DNA from: Streptomyces sp. NBC_00557
GTDB lineage: Bacteria > Actinomycetota > Actinomycetes > Streptomycetales > Streptomycetaceae
Direction: 5' to 3'
DNA: 64,000 bases
NCBI RefSeq assembly: GCF_036345995.1
Contig: NZ_CP107796.1
Coordinates: forward strand, 6,200,001 to 6,264,000
Below, piece by piece: positions 27,401 to 40,906 of this stretch. Made by a program: the position numbers and the translations under genes. Numbering within the stretch: the first letter of the stretch is position 1; each line of letters opens with the position of its first letter. Under the pieces are notes generated by a model that made no database searches, had not been told where the DNA came from, and was given only the letters and a program-made list of their open reading frames with translations.

Positions 27401-27877
27401 CCGCGCCGGTAGTTATGCGTCGGGCCGCATAGGTACCCGCCAAAGTCCCGTTACTCGTGGGTTTCGACCGCGTGACCACCGGGCATGAGCCGTAAGCGCT
27501 GCGGGCAACGACGCCCGCCGCACCCCCGTGGGATGAGTGAAGCCGCTCCTCCCGCCCCCCATCGGGCCGCCGGACACCGATCCGACCGATCTCGTCCGCA
27601 CGGTCCCCACTCGCCTTCGCCGCCACCGCGCGGCATCCCCGGCCGCCACGCGCGGCACCCACCGCCTTCGCGGTGACCGCCGCCCCGTGCGGCACCTCCG
27701 CCACGGACCCCGTGGCGTCCGCATGTTGGAACGGAGTATCCGGTTCCCGAGAACCGCTCCATCATGTAACCTGCACGAAATTTCGAGGTCACGCCTTTTG
27801 TGCGGGGATCTCGCGCAGAGGGCCAACGTCGTCCCTCGGCACCTGCCACATGCCACATGACGACGACGGGAGAGCCG
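27401..27877. other. Long upstream region of gltB (477 bp)
   Basis: No gene could be supported here. ORFs on both strands lack a family resemblance and have poor third-position GC bias. The right end carries the GlnR-like box at 27766-27792. I see no other clear structure apart from short GC-rich inverted repeats. Confidence 0.6.
27766..27792. promoter_or_regulatory. GlnR-like box before gltB
   Basis: GTAAC, six bases, GAAAT, six bases, GTCAC: three successive half-sites of the known Streptomyces GlnR pattern gTnAc-n6-GaAAc-n6-gTnAc-n6-GaAAc, all with exact 6-base spacing. The fourth half-site (TGTGC) does not match. It ends 85 bases before the gltB start. Confidence 0.65.
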
Positions 27878-32465
<4,588 letters not shown>

Positions 32466-32473
<8 letters not shown>

Positions 32474-33929
32474 CCCCAAGGGCTTCCTGAACCACGGCCG
32501 CGAGGTCGCCAAGACCCGTCCCGTCGCCGAGCGCGTCAAGGACTGGAACGAGGTCTACGTCCCCGGCTCCCTGCTGCCGATCATCAGCAAGCAGGCCAGC
32601 CGGTGCATGGACTGCGGCATCCCGTTCTGCCACAACGGCTGTCCGCTGGGGAACCTGATCCCCGAGTGGAACGACTACGCCTACCGCGAGGACTGGTCGG
32701 CCGCGCAGGAGCGGCTGCACGCGACCAACAACTTCCCGGAGTTCACCGGCCGCCTCTGCCCGGCCCCCTGCGAGTCGGCGTGCGTGCTCGGCATCAACCA
32801 GCCGCCGGTCACCATCAAGAACGTCGAGGTCTCGATCATCGACAAGGCGTGGGAGACCGGTGACGTCGCCCCGCAGATCCCGGAGCGCCTGTCCGGCAAG
32901 ACGGTCGCGGTCATCGGCTCGGGCCCGGCGGGTCTGGCCGCCGCCCAGCAGCTGACCCGGGCCGGCCACACGGTCGCCGTCTACGAGCGCGCGGACCGCA
33001 TCGGAGGCCTCCTCCGGTACGGCATCCCCGAGTTCAAGATGGAGAAGCGGCACATCAACCGCCGTATCGAGCAGATGCGCGCGGAGGGCACCCGCTTCCG
33101 CACCGGCGTGGAGATCGGCCGCGACATCAACGCCCGCGACCTGAAGAAGCGCTACGACGCCATCGTGATCGCCGCCGGCGCCACCACGGCCCGTGATCTC
33201 CCCGTCCCCGGGCGGGAGCTGAAGGGCATCTACCAGGCGATGGAGTACCTGCCGCTGGCCAACAAGGTCCAGGAGGGCGACTACGTCACCTCCCCGATCT
33301 CGGCCGAGGGCAAGCACGTCGTCGTCATCGGCGGCGGCGACACCGGCGCGGACTGCGTGGGCACCGCCCACCGGCAGGGCGCGGCCTCCGTCACCCAGCT
33401 GGAGATCATGCCCCGCCCGAACGAGGAGCGGAACCCGGTCAGCCAGCCCTGGCCGACCTTCCCGATCCTCTACAAGGTCACCTCGGCCCACGAGGAGGGC
33501 GGCGAGCGGATCTACTCCGCCTCCACCACCCACTTCGAGGGCGACGAGGACGGCAACGTCCAGTGGCTGCACCTGACCGAGGTGGAGTTCGTCGACGGCA
33601 GGCTGACCCCGAAGCCGGGCACCGAGCGCAAGATCCCCGCCCAGCTGGTCACCCTCGCCATGGGCTTCACCGGCACCGACCGGGAGAACGGCCTGGTGGA
33701 GCAGTTCGGCCTGGAGCTCGACGAGCGCGGCAACATCGCCCGCGACGCCGACTTCCAGACCAACGTGCCGGGCGTGTTCGTCGCCGGCGACGCCGGCCGC
33801 GGCCAGTCCCTCATCGTGTGGGCGATCGCGGAGGGCCGCTCGGCCGCCCGCGGCGTCGACCGCTTCCTCACCGGCGCCAGCGACCTGCCGGCCCCGATCC
33901 GCCCGACCGACCGCGCCCTGGCGGTCTGA
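32466..33929 (+). CDS. gltD: Glutamate synthase small subunit GltD
   Basis: Beta subunit that takes electrons from NADPH to the large subunit; 487 residues. It has N-terminal Fe-S cysteine motifs [20 protein letters not shown] and [12 protein letters not shown], a FAD site [15 protein letters not shown], an NADPH site [13 protein letters not shown], and the second FAD motif [17 protein letters not shown]. It starts inside the end of gltB (8-bp overlap), so translation is coupled. Confidence 0.97.
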
Positions 33930-33969
33930 CGGCACCGACAGACGTCCCGTACAACGGCGTACGGAACAC

Positions 33970-34021
33970 CGACGACGCCTGCCCGACTGTCCCCGACCGG
34001 ACGCATGGGCAGGCGTCGTCG
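33970..34021. terminator. Hairpin after gltD
   Basis: Perfect 15-bp arms CGACGACGCCTGCCC and its complement flank a 22-base loop, 40 bases after the gltD stop. It probably terminates gltBD. Confidence 0.7.
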
Positions 34022-34027
34022 CATGCG

Positions 34028-34284
34028 TTACTCGTACCAGACGCCGGCGAGCGGCCCGCGCTCGGTGACGGCCCGCACCCCGGGCGGCAGCACGGCCCGG
34101 TCCCAGATCACCGCGGATGTGCTGGCAGAGCGTGGGCCTGGGCAGGCCGATGGCCGTCGACCGTGCCGGTGGCCTCCAGCGCCCAGGCGGAGGGGCGGTC
34201 GGTCAGGATGCACAGCTGGTTGTGCAGGCGGTCGCCGCGGACGCGGCCGCGTGGAAGTGCACGCCGACGTCGATCAGGTACGGC
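34028..34284 (-). pseudogene. Possible gene remnant upstream of the gltBD terminator
   Basis: Pieces that read like real protein appear in different minus-strand frames: SRPYLIDVGVHFHAAA, then GDRLHNQLCILTDRPSAW continuing ALEATGTVDG, and at the end AVIWDRAVLPPGVRAVTERG closing GPLAGVWYE-stop at 34028. No single frame joins them, so frameshifts would be needed. I do not recognise the family. It may be the decayed end of a gene that once followed the MarR gene. Confidence 0.3.
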
Positions 34285-34329
34285 CGGCTCACCGCGCCGG
34301 ACAGCTGCTTTTCCCGCTCCCGCGCGGGG

Positions 34330-34812
34330 TCAGCCGGTCAGGCGGGCCGCGGCGGCGCGCTGCCGCTCGCTCATCACGGACAGGAAGCGGACGACCGTCC
34401 GCAGCTCGTCCGTGCTGAACTCCTCGCACGCCTCGACGACGTCCCGCCCCCAGTCCTCGAAGAACTCGGCGAGTTCGGCGATCTTCTCCTGGTTCAGCTC
34501 GACGAGCACCCGGCGCTTGTCGGTCGGGTGCCGGACGCGGTGCACGAATCCCTTGGCCTCCAGCCGGTCGATCAGCCCCGTGACGGAGGCGGGGGCGAGT
34601 CCGGTCAGCTCGGCGAGCTCCTTCGCGGTGAGCGCCCCGTGCCGCTGGAGCAGGTCCAGGGTCTTCTCCTCCGTCGCGTTCAGCCCCTGCTTCGCCGCGA
34701 TGGCCGAGTGGAACATGACCGTGACCCCGCTGTGGATCCGGCCCACCGTCATCAGCTGCTCCAGCGTCTCCGCCCGGGCCGCCTGGTCCCGCTTCTCGTC
34801 TGCCGTGGCCAT
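34330..34812 (-). CDS. MarR-family transcriptional regulator
   Basis: A 160-residue winged-helix protein. It has the dimer helix LEQLMTVGRIHSGVTVMFHS, then LNATEEKTLDLLQRHGALTAKELAELTGLAPASVTGLIDRLEAKGFVHRVRHPTDKRRVLVEL, the standard MarR HTH and D-x-R-x wing (PTDKRR). It is divergent from a DHA2 efflux pump, with a matching inverted repeat between them, so it probably represses the pump and itself. Ligand unknown. Confidence 0.92.
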   Translation of the reverse strand: MATADEKRDQAARAETLEQLMTVGRIHSGVTVMFHSAIAAKQGLNATEEKTLDLLQRHGALTAKELAELTGLAPASVTGLIDRLEAKGFVHRVRHPTDKRRVLVELNQEKIAELAEFFEDWGRDVVEACEEFSTDELRTVVRFLSVMSERQRAAAARLTG

Positions 34813-34830
34813 GGCCTCAGGCTAGCAAAA

Positions 34831-34904
34831 ATTTCGTTCGGCCAAACTAAGGACTTGCGGAGGCGGCCGTGTCGGTGCAACTCTTTCGTTAGTCCGAACG
34901 AAAT
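34831..34904. promoter_or_regulatory. Paired MarR operator half-sites
   Basis: ATTTCGTTCGG...ACTAA at 34831-34850 and its mirror TTAGTCCGAACGAAAT at 34889-34904 lie in the 135-bp divergent promoter region. The 11-bp outer part (ATTTCGTTCGG) is perfect in both copies. Each is close to one of the two start codons, which suits one dimer per promoter. Confidence 0.65.
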
Positions 34905-34947
34905 AAATCCGGCGGACGCCGGACCCACGACACCCGAGGAGACCTCC

Positions 34948-36387
34948 GTGTCCGCAACGCTCACCGAACCCCCCGCCACCACGGCGGAACCGCACCCGCG
35001 CCGCTGGGCCGCCGCCGTCGTGATGATGATCGCGGCGCTCATGGACCTGCTCGACACCACGATCGTCAACGTGGCGGTCCCCTCCATCAGCCGCGACCTG
35101 CACGCCTCGCCCAGCGACCTGCAGTGGACCGTCTCCGCCTACCTGCTCGGCTTCGCCGCCGCACTGATCGTCTCCGGCCACCTCGGCGACCGCATCGGCC
35201 GCCGCCCGCTCTTCCTCGCCGGCACCGCCGGCTTCGGACTGGCGAGCCTGGCCTGCGGGATCGCCCAGTCACCGGCGCAGCTGATCACCGCACGCGCGGT
35301 GCAGGGCGTGCTCGCCGCCGTACTGGTGCCGCAGGTGATCGGCTCGTTCCGCACCCTCTTCCAGGGCAGGGAACGCGGGGCGGCCTTCGGGATGTACGGC
35401 GCCGTCGCCGGCTTCGCCTCCGCCGTCGGACTGCTGCTCGGCGGACTCCTCACGGACGCCGACCTGTTCGGCTGGGGCTGGCGCTCGGTGTTCCTGGTGA
35501 ACGTGCCGGCGGCCGCGGCGACCTTCGCCGCCGGATGGCTGCTGGTCCCGGCCACACGCGAGCGGTCGGCGGGCCGGCCGGACGTCCTGGGCAGCCTGCT
35601 GCTCGCCGGCGGCCTGGTCGCGATCGTGCTGCCGCTGGTGCAGGGCCGGGAGAACGGCTGGCCGCTGTGGGGCTGGATCTGCCTCGGCGCGGGCGTGCTG
35701 ACCGTGGCGGGCCTCGGGGCGTACGAGGCCGGGCGGCACCGGCCCGGAACCGTGCCGCTGCTTCCCGCCCGTGCCTTCCGGCTCCCCGCGTTCTCCGTGG
35801 GCGTCCTCGTCCAGCTGCTGTTCTCCGTCGGCATGCAGGGCTTCTTCCTGGTCTTCGCGGTCTGGCTGCAGGCCGGCGAGCGGTACACGCCGATGCAGGC
35901 CGGGCTGGTGACCGTCGCCTTCTCGGCCGGCGGCTTCCTCACCGCACCCGCCGCGGACGGGCTCGCCGTACGGTACGGGCGGCTGGTGCTCGGCGCCGGG
36001 GCGCTGATGATGGCGGGCGGCCTCGGCTGGACCGGCGCGGTGATCGACGGCGCGCCGGCCGCGCACACCGGGGCGTGGCCGCTGGTGCCGGGGCTCGTGA
36101 TCGCCGGAGCCGGGCTCGGGTTCCTGGTGGTGCCGCTGGTGAACGTCGTGCTGTCCGCGGTGCCGGGGGAACTGGCCGGCGGGGCGTCCGGGATCTTCTC
36201 CACCGCCCAGCAGTTCGGCGGCGCGGTGGGGGCCGCGGTGGTCGGCACCGTGTTCTTCGGGGCCGTGGGGAAGGGGATGACCGGGGCGCTGGTCGACGCG
36301 ATGCCGTGGGTCGTCGGGGCGTTCGTGGTGTGCGCGGGGCTTTGCGCAGCGCTTCCTCGCCGGGCGGCGTCCGAGCAGCTCGACTGA
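34948..36387 (+). CDS. DHA2-family MFS drug efflux transporter
   Basis: A 479-residue membrane protein with about 14 hydrophobic spans. Family marks are LMDLLDTTIVNVAVPSI in helix 1 (motif D1), SGHLGDRIGRRPLFLAG (motif A) and the motif C-like GAVAGFASAVGLLLGGLL. GTG 34948 has a GAGGAG ribosome-binding site. The proton-driven export substrate is unknown. It is divergently controlled by the MarR protein. A hairpin follows the stop. Confidence 0.92.
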   Translation: MSATLTEPPATTAEPHPRRWAAAVVMMIAALMDLLDTTIVNVAVPSISRDLHASPSDLQWTVSAYLLGFAAALIVSGHLGDRIGRRPLFLAGTAGFGLASLACGIAQSPAQLITARAVQGVLAAVLVPQVIGSFRTLFQGRERGAAFGMYGAVAGFASAVGLLLGGLLTDADLFGWGWRSVFLVNVPAAAATFAAGWLLVPATRERSAGRPDVLGSLLLAGGLVAIVLPLVQGRENGWPLWGWICLGAGVLTVAGLGAYEAGRHRPGTVPLLPARAFRLPAFSVGVLVQLLFSVGMQGFFLVFAVWLQAGERYTPMQAGLVTVAFSAGGFLTAPAADGLAVRYGRLVLGAGALMMAGGLGWTGAVIDGAPAAHTGAWPLVPGLVIAGAGLGFLVVPLVNVVLSAVPGELAGGASGIFSTAQQFGGAVGAAVVGTVFFGAVGKGMTGALVDAMPWVVGAFVVCAGLCAALPRRAASEQLD

Positions 36388-36400
36388 TGCGCCGGCCACC

Positions 36401-36426
36401 CGGGGGCCTGGCCCTCCAGGCCCCCG
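36401..36426. terminator. Hairpin after the DHA2 pump
   Basis: Perfect 11-bp arms CGGGGGCCTGG and CCAGGCCCCCG with a CCCT loop, 14 bases after the stop and between convergent genes. Confidence 0.75.
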
Positions 36427-36523
36427 TTCGCCCTTCCGGCCGCCTCTCGACCCAGCGAGCCGGGTCGTGGGTGGGCGCGGCCGGGTGTCTGGGGGCGGCG
36501 CCCACGGACGCGGTGACGTGAAC

Positions 36524-37405
36524 CTACGTGTCGCACTCCAGCACCGTCCGGCACAGCCCGCACCGCGCCCGTACCCGCCCCTTCACCGGCACCCGGATCC
36601 GCTGGTGGCAGGTCGGGCACGGGAACGTCACCCGCAGGTGGCCCGCCGGGTCGGGGCTGAAGGCGTAGGGCGCCGTCGGCTGGACCCCCGACACGTGCCG
36701 CCGGTCGTGGGCGTAGCGCCGCCGCCCCGCCCAGCCGGCCCCGGTCAGCGGCGGCTGCTGCCCGTCCCGGCGGGCCACGGCCATCCCCTCGGCGTACGCC
36801 TCGTACGCCTGCGGGCTGGTGAACCACACCGAGGGATCCTCATGGAACAGCAGCGCGCGCTTGGCCAGGACGTACCCGAACTCCTCCGGCGTGAGATAGC
36901 CGAGCTTCTGCGAGGAGACCCCGTCCTGCCGGAAGGCGTCCAGCAGCAGCCACCCCGCGCCCAGGTAGGTCGCCACCGTGTCCGTGAGGATCTCGTTCTC
37001 CGGCGTGCCGGGGAAGGAGAGGTCCAGCCGGTGCAGGTACACGTGCGCCACCTCGTGGGCCAGTGCCGCGCCGATGTCGCGCCGGTGGGTGCGGAAACGG
37101 TCGTTCAGTTCCACGAAGTACTCCGGCCCCGCCGCCAGTTCGACGTTCGCCGCGTGGGTCATCTCCCGGAAGCCGACGATCAGCCGCGCGTCCGGGAGCC
37201 GGAAGTGCCGCACGATCTCGCGGGCCACCCGCTGCGCGCCCAGATGCAGGTCGTCGGTGTCGCAGAAGGCCACGTCGGCGGGGACCACGCTGGTCGCGAA
37301 CGTCTGGACGGTCTCGTAGGACAGCCGCTTGTACAGCGCCGTGATGGCGGACCGCACCGTCTCCAGGTGCGGGTAGCCGTGCTGGACCGGTCCGCCGTTC
37401 GCCAC
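36524..37405 (-). CDS. Metalloprotease-like protein with C-terminal zinc ribbon
   Basis: A 293-residue protein. The zincin motif HEVAHVYLHRLDLSF carries HExxH, and a later Glu in ENEILTDTVATYLGAGWLLL (ENE-x2-TD) would serve as the third ligand. The C-terminus has a CPTCHQR...CGLCRTVLEC zinc ribbon. GTG 37405 (VANGGPVQHGY) is chosen with GGGGG about 8 bases upstream; longer in-frame starts add an Arg/Pro-rich stretch that is not protein-like. No signal peptide, so it is probably cytosolic. Family not firmly recognised and substrate unknown. Confidence 0.78.
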   Translation of the reverse strand: MANGGPVQHGYPHLETVRSAITALYKRLSYETVQTFATSVVPADVAFCDTDDLHLGAQRVAREIVRHFRLPDARLIVGFREMTHAANVELAAGPEYFVELNDRFRTHRRDIGAALAHEVAHVYLHRLDLSFPGTPENEILTDTVATYLGAGWLLLDAFRQDGVSSQKLGYLTPEEFGYVLAKRALLFHEDPSVWFTSPQAYEAYAEGMAVARRDGQQPPLTGAGWAGRRRYAHDRRHVSGVQPTAPYAFSPDPAGHLRVTFPCPTCHQRIRVPVKGRVRARCGLCRTVLECDT

Positions 37406-37769
37406 GTCCGCACCCCCAAAGACGCCGGAACTCCTCTCCACTGTAGGCGCGCGGGACGCCCCGCCACACGGGCGGCAGCCGGGGCGCGCACCGGCCGGCG
37501 CCCACCTCGCCGGACTCCGGCACCCGCCCCGCTCCGGCCCTCCCGCACCCGCACCGGGCCTCCCGCACCCGCACCGGGCCGGGCACGTCCGGCGTGTCCG
37601 CCGGGCCGCCGGATGCAGTCGGCTTCGCCCCGGTCCGCTTCCGCGCCCAGCAGGGCCGCAGCGTGCCCGGGGGCTGGAGCGACCGCGTCCCCTATCCCGG
37701 CGATCCGCCGGTGATCCACTCTCCGGACAGCCCGGAGGACCGGCCCGCACAACCCATAAGGTGACTCGC
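37406..37769. other. Intergenic region with a tandem 20-bp duplication
   Basis: No gene could be supported in these 364 bp. TCCCGCACCCGCACCGGGCC occurs twice in immediate tandem at 37541-37560 and 37561-37580. A TACAGT box upstream of the minus-strand gene and a TAAGGT box (37757-37762) before chorismate mutase are the likely promoters. Confidence 0.6.
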
Positions 37770-38117
37770 ATGACCACCAGCGACATCGGAACCGGTGACG
37801 TGGACCCCGAGGTCCGTCAGGAACTGGAGCGGCTGCGCGACAGCATCGACAACATCGACGCCGCCGTCGTCCACCTGCTCGCCGAGCGTTTCAAGGCCAC
37901 CCAGCAGGTCGGCCGCCTCAAGGCGGTGCACCAGCTGCCGCCCGCCGACCCGGCCCGCGAGGCCCGCCAGATCGCCCGGCTGCGCCGGCTCGCGGAGAAC
38001 GCCAAGCTCGACCCGGCCTTCGCCGAGAAGTTCCTGAACTTCATCATCGCGGAGGTGATCCGCCACCACGAGCGCATCGCCGAGGACACGGCCAACGGCC
38101 AGCAGCCGGGGGCCTGA
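37770..38117 (+). CDS. Chorismate mutase, AroQ type
   Basis: A 115-residue all-helical AroQ-type chorismate mutase that turns chorismate to prephenate for Phe and Tyr. It contains LERLRDSIDNIDAAVVHLLAERFKATQQVGRLKAVHQLPPADPAREARQI, with the active-site Arg in the first helix, K in VGRLKA, and R/E residues in IARLRRLAENAKL and FLNFIIAEVIRHH. ATG 37770 follows TAAGGT after 7 bases, like trpE, so a leaderless message is likely. No signal peptide, so it acts in the cytosol. It is monofunctional, not fused to prephenate dehydratase. Confidence 0.92.
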   Translation: MTTSDIGTGDVDPEVRQELERLRDSIDNIDAAVVHLLAERFKATQQVGRLKAVHQLPPADPAREARQIARLRRLAENAKLDPAFAEKFLNFIIAEVIRHHERIAEDTANGQQPGA

Positions 38118-38309
38118 CCGGAGGCCTGACGGAGGGAAAGAGGCACGGAGGCCGGGCCTGAGGAAGAGACCAGAGGAGTGGCGGCCGAAGAGACCGGGGG
38201 CGGGCGGCGTCGGCCGGGGAGCGCGCCGGAACGAGCGGTGAGCCGGACATAAGCCGTGAAACCGCCCACCCCCTGTGCGCTGTCAGTGAGATCAGGCAGC
38301 ATGGCCTGC

Positions 38310-40853
38310 ATGTCCGTACTCACGCGCGATGAAGCGCAGCTCCGAGCACAGCTCCTCGACGTCCACCGCTACACGGTCGAACTGGACCTCACCACCGGGG
38401 ACGAGACGTTCGACTCCCGCACGGTGATCCGGTTCACCGCGCGGTCCGCCGGGGACACGTTCGTCGAGCTGAAGCCCGCCGCATTGCGCGCCGCCACCCT
38501 CGACGGGCAGCCCCTCGACCCCGAGTCCCTGGACGACGGCCGGCTTCCCCTGCGCCACCTCACCGCCGGCGAACACGAACTGCGCGTCGACGCCGCCATG
38601 CGCTACTCCCGCACCGGCGAGGGCATGCACCGCTTCACCGACCCCGCCGACGGCGAGACCTACGTCTACACCCAGATGTTCATGGACGACGTCCAGCGCG
38701 TCTTCGCCGCCTTCGACCAGCCCGACCTCAAGGCCGTCTTCGAGATCTCCGTCAAGGCCCCCGACGGCTGGACCGTCCTCGCCAACGGCATCACCGAGCG
38801 GCGCCCCGACGGCGTCTGGCAGGCCGCCCCCACCCCCCGGATCTCCACCTACCTCGTCGCCGTCGCCGGCGGCCCCTGGCACTCGGTGCGCACCGAACAC
38901 CGCGGACTGCCCTTCGGCATCCACTGCCGCCGCTCCCTCGCGCCGTACCTGGACACCGACGCCGAGGAGATCCTCGACATCACGCGCGCGTGCTTCGACC
39001 GCTACCACGAGAAGTTCGAGGAGCCCTACCCCTTCGACTCCTACGACCAGGCCTTCGTCCCGGAGTTCAACGCGGGCGCCATGGAGAACCCCGGCCTGGT
39101 CACCTTCCGCGACGACTTCGTCTACCGCTCCGCCGTCACCGACACCGAGCGGCAGACCCGCGCCATGGTCATCGCACACGAGATGGCCCACATGTGGTTC
39201 GGCGACCTCGTCACCCTCAAATGGTGGGACGACATCTGGCTGAACGAGTCCTTCGCCGAGTACATGGGCTACCAGACCACCGCCGAGGCCACCCGCTTCA
39301 CCGACCCCTGGACCGAGTTCGGGGTCACCCGCAAGGCCTGGGGATACGACGCCGACCAGCGCCCCACCACCCACCCCGTCGCCCCCGAGAAGGTTGACGA
39401 CACCGCCTCCGCCCTGCTCAACTTCGACGGCATCTCCTACGCCAAGGGCGCCTCCGCGCTGCGCCAACTCGCCGCCTGGCTCGGCGAGAAGGACTTCCTC
39501 GCCGGCATCAACACCCACTTCGCCCGGCACAGGTTCGGCAACGCCACCCTCGCCGACTTCATCGACTCCCTCGCCTCCGCCACCGACCGCGACGTGCCCG
39601 CCTGGGCCGACAGCTGGCTGCGCACCACCGGAGTGGACACACTCACCCCCCGCATCGCCTCCGCCGACGGCACCTGCACCCTCACCGTCGAGCGCGCGGG
39701 CAGCCGCCCGCACCACCTCACCGCCGGCCTGTACGACCACGACATCGCCGACGAGGGCCGCCTCGTGCTGCGCACACGCCTCGGCCTCGACGTCCCGCAG
39801 ACCGACGCCCAGCCCATCGGCAAACGCCCCGCCCTGCTCCTGCTCAACGACGGCGACCTCACCTACGCCAAGATCCGCTTCGACCCCGACTCCTTCGACA
39901 CCCTGCGCACCAGCCTCTCCGGACTGCCCGACCCCCTCACCCGCGCCGTCGCCTGGAACGCCCTGCGGGACGCCGTACGCGACGGCGAACTGCCCCCCGC
40001 CGCCTACCTGGACACCGCCCGCGCCCACCTCCCGCGCGAAACCGACCTCGCCCTCGTCCAGGGCGTCCTCGCCTTCGCCTCCGGCCAGATCGCCGACCAG
40101 TACCTCGGCCCCGAGGACCGCCCGGCCGCCCTCACCACCCTCACCGCCCTCTGCCGCGACCTGCTGCGCCGCACCGAGGACGGCGACCACCCCGGCCTGC
40201 GGCTGCTCGCCGTACGGCACCTGATCGGCGTCGCCGCCCACCCCGACACCATCGCCGCCTGGCTCGCCGACGGCACCGTCCCCGGCGGCCCGGAACTCGA
40301 CCCCGACCTGCGCTGGAGCATCCTCGGCCGGCTCGCCGTACTCGGCGCCACCGACGAGACCGCCATCGCCGCCGAGCTGGAACGCGACCCGAGCGCCACC
40401 GGCCAGGAGGGCGCCGCCCGCTGCCGCGCCGCCCTGCCCGACCCGGAGGCCAAGCGCACCGCCTGGGAGGCGATGTTCGCCGGCGACGACCTGTCCAACT
40501 ACCTCTTCACGGCCACCGCGCAGGGCTTCTGGCAACCCGAACAGGCCGACCTGGTACGGCAGTACGTGCCCCGCTTCTACCCGGACGCCGTCGCCGTCGC
40601 CGCCCGGCGCGGCCCCGCCATAGCCACCGCCGCCGCCCGCTGGGCGTTCCCCGCCCACGCCGTCGACGCCGAGAACCTGCGGCTCGGCCAGGCCTGCCTG
40701 CGCGACGCCGACCCCACCCCGGCCCTGCGCCGCACCCTCGCCGACCGCCTCGACGACCTCGCCCGCGCCCTGCGCGTACGCGGCGAACAGCAGACGCCGG
40801 CCGCACTGGGGGCACAGGAGGTACGGGAGGTACAGGAAGCACACCAGGACTAG
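38310..40853 (+). CDS. pepN: Aminopeptidase N, M1 family
   Basis: An 847-residue zinc aminopeptidase. The substrate-anchoring motif GAMEN is near residue 259 (FNAGAMENPGLVTF). The zinc site HEMAHMWFGDLVTLKWWDDIWLNESFAEYM carries HExxH-x18-E near 290-313, and the stabilising Tyr lies in the SYAKGAS region. The long helical C-terminal domain is complete. ATG 38310 sits 7 bases after CAGCAT (38297-38302), so leaderless initiation is likely; ATG 38301 would add MAC. It trims N-terminal residues from peptides in the cytosol. Confidence 0.95.
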   Translation: MSVLTRDEAQLRAQLLDVHRYTVELDLTTGDETFDSRTVIRFTARSAGDTFVELKPAALRAATLDGQPLDPESLDDGRLPLRHLTAGEHELRVDAAMRYSRTGEGMHRFTDPADGETYVYTQMFMDDVQRVFAAFDQPDLKAVFEISVKAPDGWTVLANGITERRPDGVWQAAPTPRISTYLVAVAGGPWHSVRTEHRGLPFGIHCRRSLAPYLDTDAEEILDITRACFDRYHEKFEEPYPFDSYDQAFVPEFNAGAMENPGLVTFRDDFVYRSAVTDTERQTRAMVIAHEMAHMWFGDLVTLKWWDDIWLNESFAEYMGYQTTAEATRFTDPWTEFGVTRKAWGYDADQRPTTHPVAPEKVDDTASALLNFDGISYAKGASALRQLAAWLGEKDFLAGINTHFARHRFGNATLADFIDSLASATDRDVPAWADSWLRTTGVDTLTPRIASADGTCTLTVERAGSRPHHLTAGLYDHDIADEGRLVLRTRLGLDVPQTDAQPIGKRPALLLLNDGDLTYAKIRFDPDSFDTLRTSLSGLPDPLTRAVAWNALRDAVRDGELPPAAYLDTARAHLPRETDLALVQGVLAFASGQIADQYLGPEDRPAALTTLTALCRDLLRRTEDGDHPGLRLLAVRHLIGVAAHPDTIAAWLADGTVPGGPELDPDLRWSILGRLAVLGATDETAIAAELERDPSATGQEGAARCRAALPDPEAKRTAWEAMFAGDDLSNYLFTATAQGFWQPEQADLVRQYVPRFYPDAVAVAARRGPAIATAAARWAFPAHAVDAENLRLGQACLRDADPTPALRRTLADRLDDLARALRVRGEQQTPAALGAQEVREVQEAHQD

Positions 40854-40906
40854 GTCCGGCGGGCCTGGGGCACGGCTGGTCCCTGCCGCACCCCCGGAGG
40901 CACCCC

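Noticed and set aside
36524..37786. 420-residue version of the metalloprotease-like protein
   Set aside because: The first ~127 residues are low-complexity Arg/Gly/Pro and overlap the chorismate mutase start; GTG 37405 gives a normal N-terminus.
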